This document shows positions 33,790 to 35,254 of a stretch of DNA of 35,254 bases, piece by piece. Source of the stretch: DASTGO01 sp035719045 (lineage in GTDB: Bacteria; Actinomycetota; Actinomycetes; Actinomycetales; Kineosporiaceae); NCBI GenBank assembly GCA_035719045.1, contig DASTGO010000169.1:1-35254 (forward strand), in the 5' to 3' direction. Numbering within the stretch: the first letter of the stretch is position 1; each line of letters opens with the position of its first letter. The notes under the pieces were generated by a model that ran no database searches, was not told the origin of the DNA, and saw nothing but the letters and a program-made list of their open reading frames with translations. The position numbers and the translations under genes were made by a program.

Positions 33790-34938
33790 ATGCACCTCAC
33801 CCACCTCGCCCTGGCCGACTTCCGGTCCTACGAGACCGCGGACCTCGAGTTCGAACCCGGGGTGACCGCGCTGATCGGACCGAACGGGCAGGGCAAGACC
33901 AATCTCGTCGAGGCGGTGGGGTACGCGGCCACCCTGGGCAGTCACCGGGTCGCCACCGACGCCCCGCTGGTCCGGCTCGGGACACAGCGGGCGGTGATCC
34001 GGACGGCGGTCGCCCGCGCGGGGCGGACCACCACGGTCGAGCTGGAGCTGGTGGCGAGCGGGTCGAACCGGGCGAGGGTGAACCGGGCGCCGGTGCCGCG
34101 GCCACGGGAGGTGCTGGGCATCCTGCGCACGGTGCTGTTCGCCCCCGAGGACCTGGCCCTGGTCAAGGGCGACCCCGACGGCCGCCGCCGGTTCCTGGAC
34201 GAGCTGCTGGTGGCCCGGGCCCCGAGGTTCGCGGGCGTGCGGTCGGACTACGAACGGGTGCTGCGGCAACGCAACGCCCTGCTGAAGTCGGCCGGGGCGA
34301 CCATCCGGGCCGGTCGCGGTGACGTGCGCACCCTCGACGTCTGGGACAGCCACCTGGCCACGGTCGGCGCGGAGCTGCTGGCCGGCCGGCTCCGGCTGGT
34401 CCACCTGCTCGGCCCGCATCTGGTCACCGCCTATGAGCAGGTGGCGTCGGGGCAGGGACCGGCGGCGATCGCCTACCGCAGCAGCCTTGGTGAGGACGTC
34501 ACCGCGCAGAGCCCGCCCGGCCGGGAGCTGCTGCAGGCCCGGCTGCTGGACGCCCTGGCCCGCTGCCGCACCCAGGAGCTCGAGCGCGGGATCAGCCTGG
34601 TGGGCCCGCACCGGGACGACCTGGTGATCAGCCTGGGACCGTTCCCCGCGAAGGGGTTCGCCAGCCACGGGGAGTCCTGGTCGCTGGCCTTGGCGCTGCG
34701 GCTGGCCAGCTACGAACTGCTGCGCGAGGACACCGGTCCTGACGGTGACGGCGAGCCCGTGCTCATTCTCGACGACGTGTTCGCCGAGCTCGACACCGCC
34801 CGCCGGGACCGGCTCGCGGACGTGGTCGCCAAGGCCGAGCAGGTGCTCATCACCGCCGCCGTGCCGCAGGACGTCCCGGAGCAGCTCGAGGGCGCCCGGG
34901 TGGACGTGATGGCCGGCGAGGTGCGCCGTGTCCGCTGA
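33790..34938 (+). CDS. recF: DNA replication/repair protein RecF
   Basis: RecF is an SMC-like ATPase that helps load RecA at gaps. The 382-residue protein starts MHLTHLALADFRSYETADLE. It has Walker A GPNGQGKTN, the family's FAPEDLALVKGDPDGRRRFLD, the ABC-type signature region SWSLALALRLASYELLRED and Walker B VLILDDVFAELD. The ATG at 33790, 13 bases after gnd, was chosen from the conserved N-terminus although its ribosome binding site is weak. Its end overlaps the DUF721 gene by 11 bases. Confidence 0.96.
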   Translation: MHLTHLALADFRSYETADLEFEPGVTALIGPNGQGKTNLVEAVGYAATLGSHRVATDAPLVRLGTQRAVIRTAVARAGRTTTVELELVASGSNRARVNRAPVPRPREVLGILRTVLFAPEDLALVKGDPDGRRRFLDELLVARAPRFAGVRSDYERVLRQRNALLKSAGATIRAGRGDVRTLDVWDSHLATVGAELLAGRLRLVHLLGPHLVTAYEQVASGQGPAAIAYRSSLGEDVTAQSPPGRELLQARLLDALARCRTQELERGISLVGPHRDDLVISLGPFPAKGFASHGESWSLALALRLASYELLREDTGPDGDGEPVLILDDVFAELDTARRDRLADVVAKAEQVLITAAVPQDVPEQLEGARVDVMAGEVRRVR

Positions 34939-35254
34939 TCGGCCGGACCTCCCGCCGGAGACCGGCGAGCCTGGTGCCGGAGTGGATGCGGTGCGGGCGG
35001 CGCTGAACCGGGCACGGTCCGCGGCCGTGGCCCGGGGACTGCAGCCGGGGACCGCCCTCCCGGCGCAGGCGACGAACCGCCGGCGACGGGTGGCCGGGGA
35101 GGCCCGTCGCTCCGGCGCCCACCCCGACGCGCGGGACCCGCAGACCGTCGGCAGCAGCATCGCCCGGCTGGTGTCCGAGCGGGGCTGGTCGGCGCCGGTC
35201 GCGGTCGGCGGGGTGATCGGCCGCTGGGACGCCGTGGTCGGTGCCGAGACCGCC
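34928..35254 (+). CDS. DUF721 (DciA-like) protein, N-terminal part (runs off window)
   Basis: A frame without stops starts at GTG 34928, inside the last codons of recF, and reaches the window end, giving 109 codons. It begins SADRPDLPPETGEPGAG and contains AALNRARSAAVARG, a basic linker and VGSSIARLVSERGW followed by VGGVIGRWDAVVGAETA. This is the DUF721 pattern (GxVxxRWxxVVG), as in Rv0004 downstream of recF. The family includes DciA, which acts with the replicative helicase. The 3' end, and presumably gyrB, lie outside the window. Confidence 0.88.
   Translation, partial: MSADRPDLPPETGEPGAGVDAVRAALNRARSAAVARGLQPGTALPAQATNRRRRVAGEARRSGAHPDARDPQTVGSSIARLVSERGWSAPVAVGGVIGRWDAVVGAETA

Overview
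The window is a replication-origin neighbourhood from a high-GC Gram-positive bacterium (Actinomycetota). The gene order is the classic actinobacterial one: a DUF6049 membrane protein, murJ, a pseudokinase, sigM with its anti-sigma factor, trxB, trxA, cwlM, a GNAT protein, parB/parA, rsmG, jag, yidC, yidD, rnpA, rpmH, dnaA, oriC, dnaN, gnd, recF and DUF721. It closely parallels the oriC region of Mycobacterium and, through gnd between dnaN and recF, that of Streptomyces. Genes carry about 90-95% G+C at third codon positions in the rows I tallied. The split MurJ/pseudokinase pair and the very large parA-rsmG interval argue against Mycobacterium itself; I cannot name the genus.

Layout: (1) About 1-8.4 kb, plus strand, is a cell-envelope cluster. 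Three of its junctions are 4-base GTGA overlaps (DUF6049/murJ, pseudokinase/sigM, sigM/anti-sigma). (2) 8.5-11.4 kb, plus strand, holds thioredoxin reductase, thioredoxin and the CwlM-like amidase, with a SigR/SigH-type promoter candidate before trxB. (3) 11.5-15.1 kb holds a GNAT protein coupled to a small membrane protein (minus), then a PLP aminotransferase and a D-Ala-D-Ala ligase-like ATP-grasp enzyme (plus). (4) 15.1-17.5 kb, minus strand, is parA-parB with a 4-base overlap. (5) 17.5-24.3 kb is a 6.9-kb interval with no recognisable independent gene but thirteen parS-like ParB sites between 18.0 and 22.3 kb. (6) 24.3-28.0 kb, minus strand, is rsmG-jag-yidC-yidD-rnpA-rpmH. (7) 28.0-31.6 kb is dnaA with DnaA boxes on both sides; the dnaA-dnaN gap is the probable oriC. 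(8) 31.6 kb to the end, plus strand, is dnaN-gnd-recF-DUF721, running off the window.

The most unusual part is the parA-rsmG interval. None of the 13 parS-like sites is the perfect palindrome; six are the identical variant GTTTCACGGGAAAC, all in one orientation. The parA reading frame stays open for about 1,318 codons upstream of the likely parA start, across nine of these sites. Eight of the nine lie in the same codon phase and read V-S-R-E-T or a close variant. Codon-position G+C there is flat, unlike every neighbouring gene, including the disordered part of murJ. So the interval is either a very large, poorly constrained ParA extension carrying the centromere inside it, or a non-coding centromere that happens to remain open.
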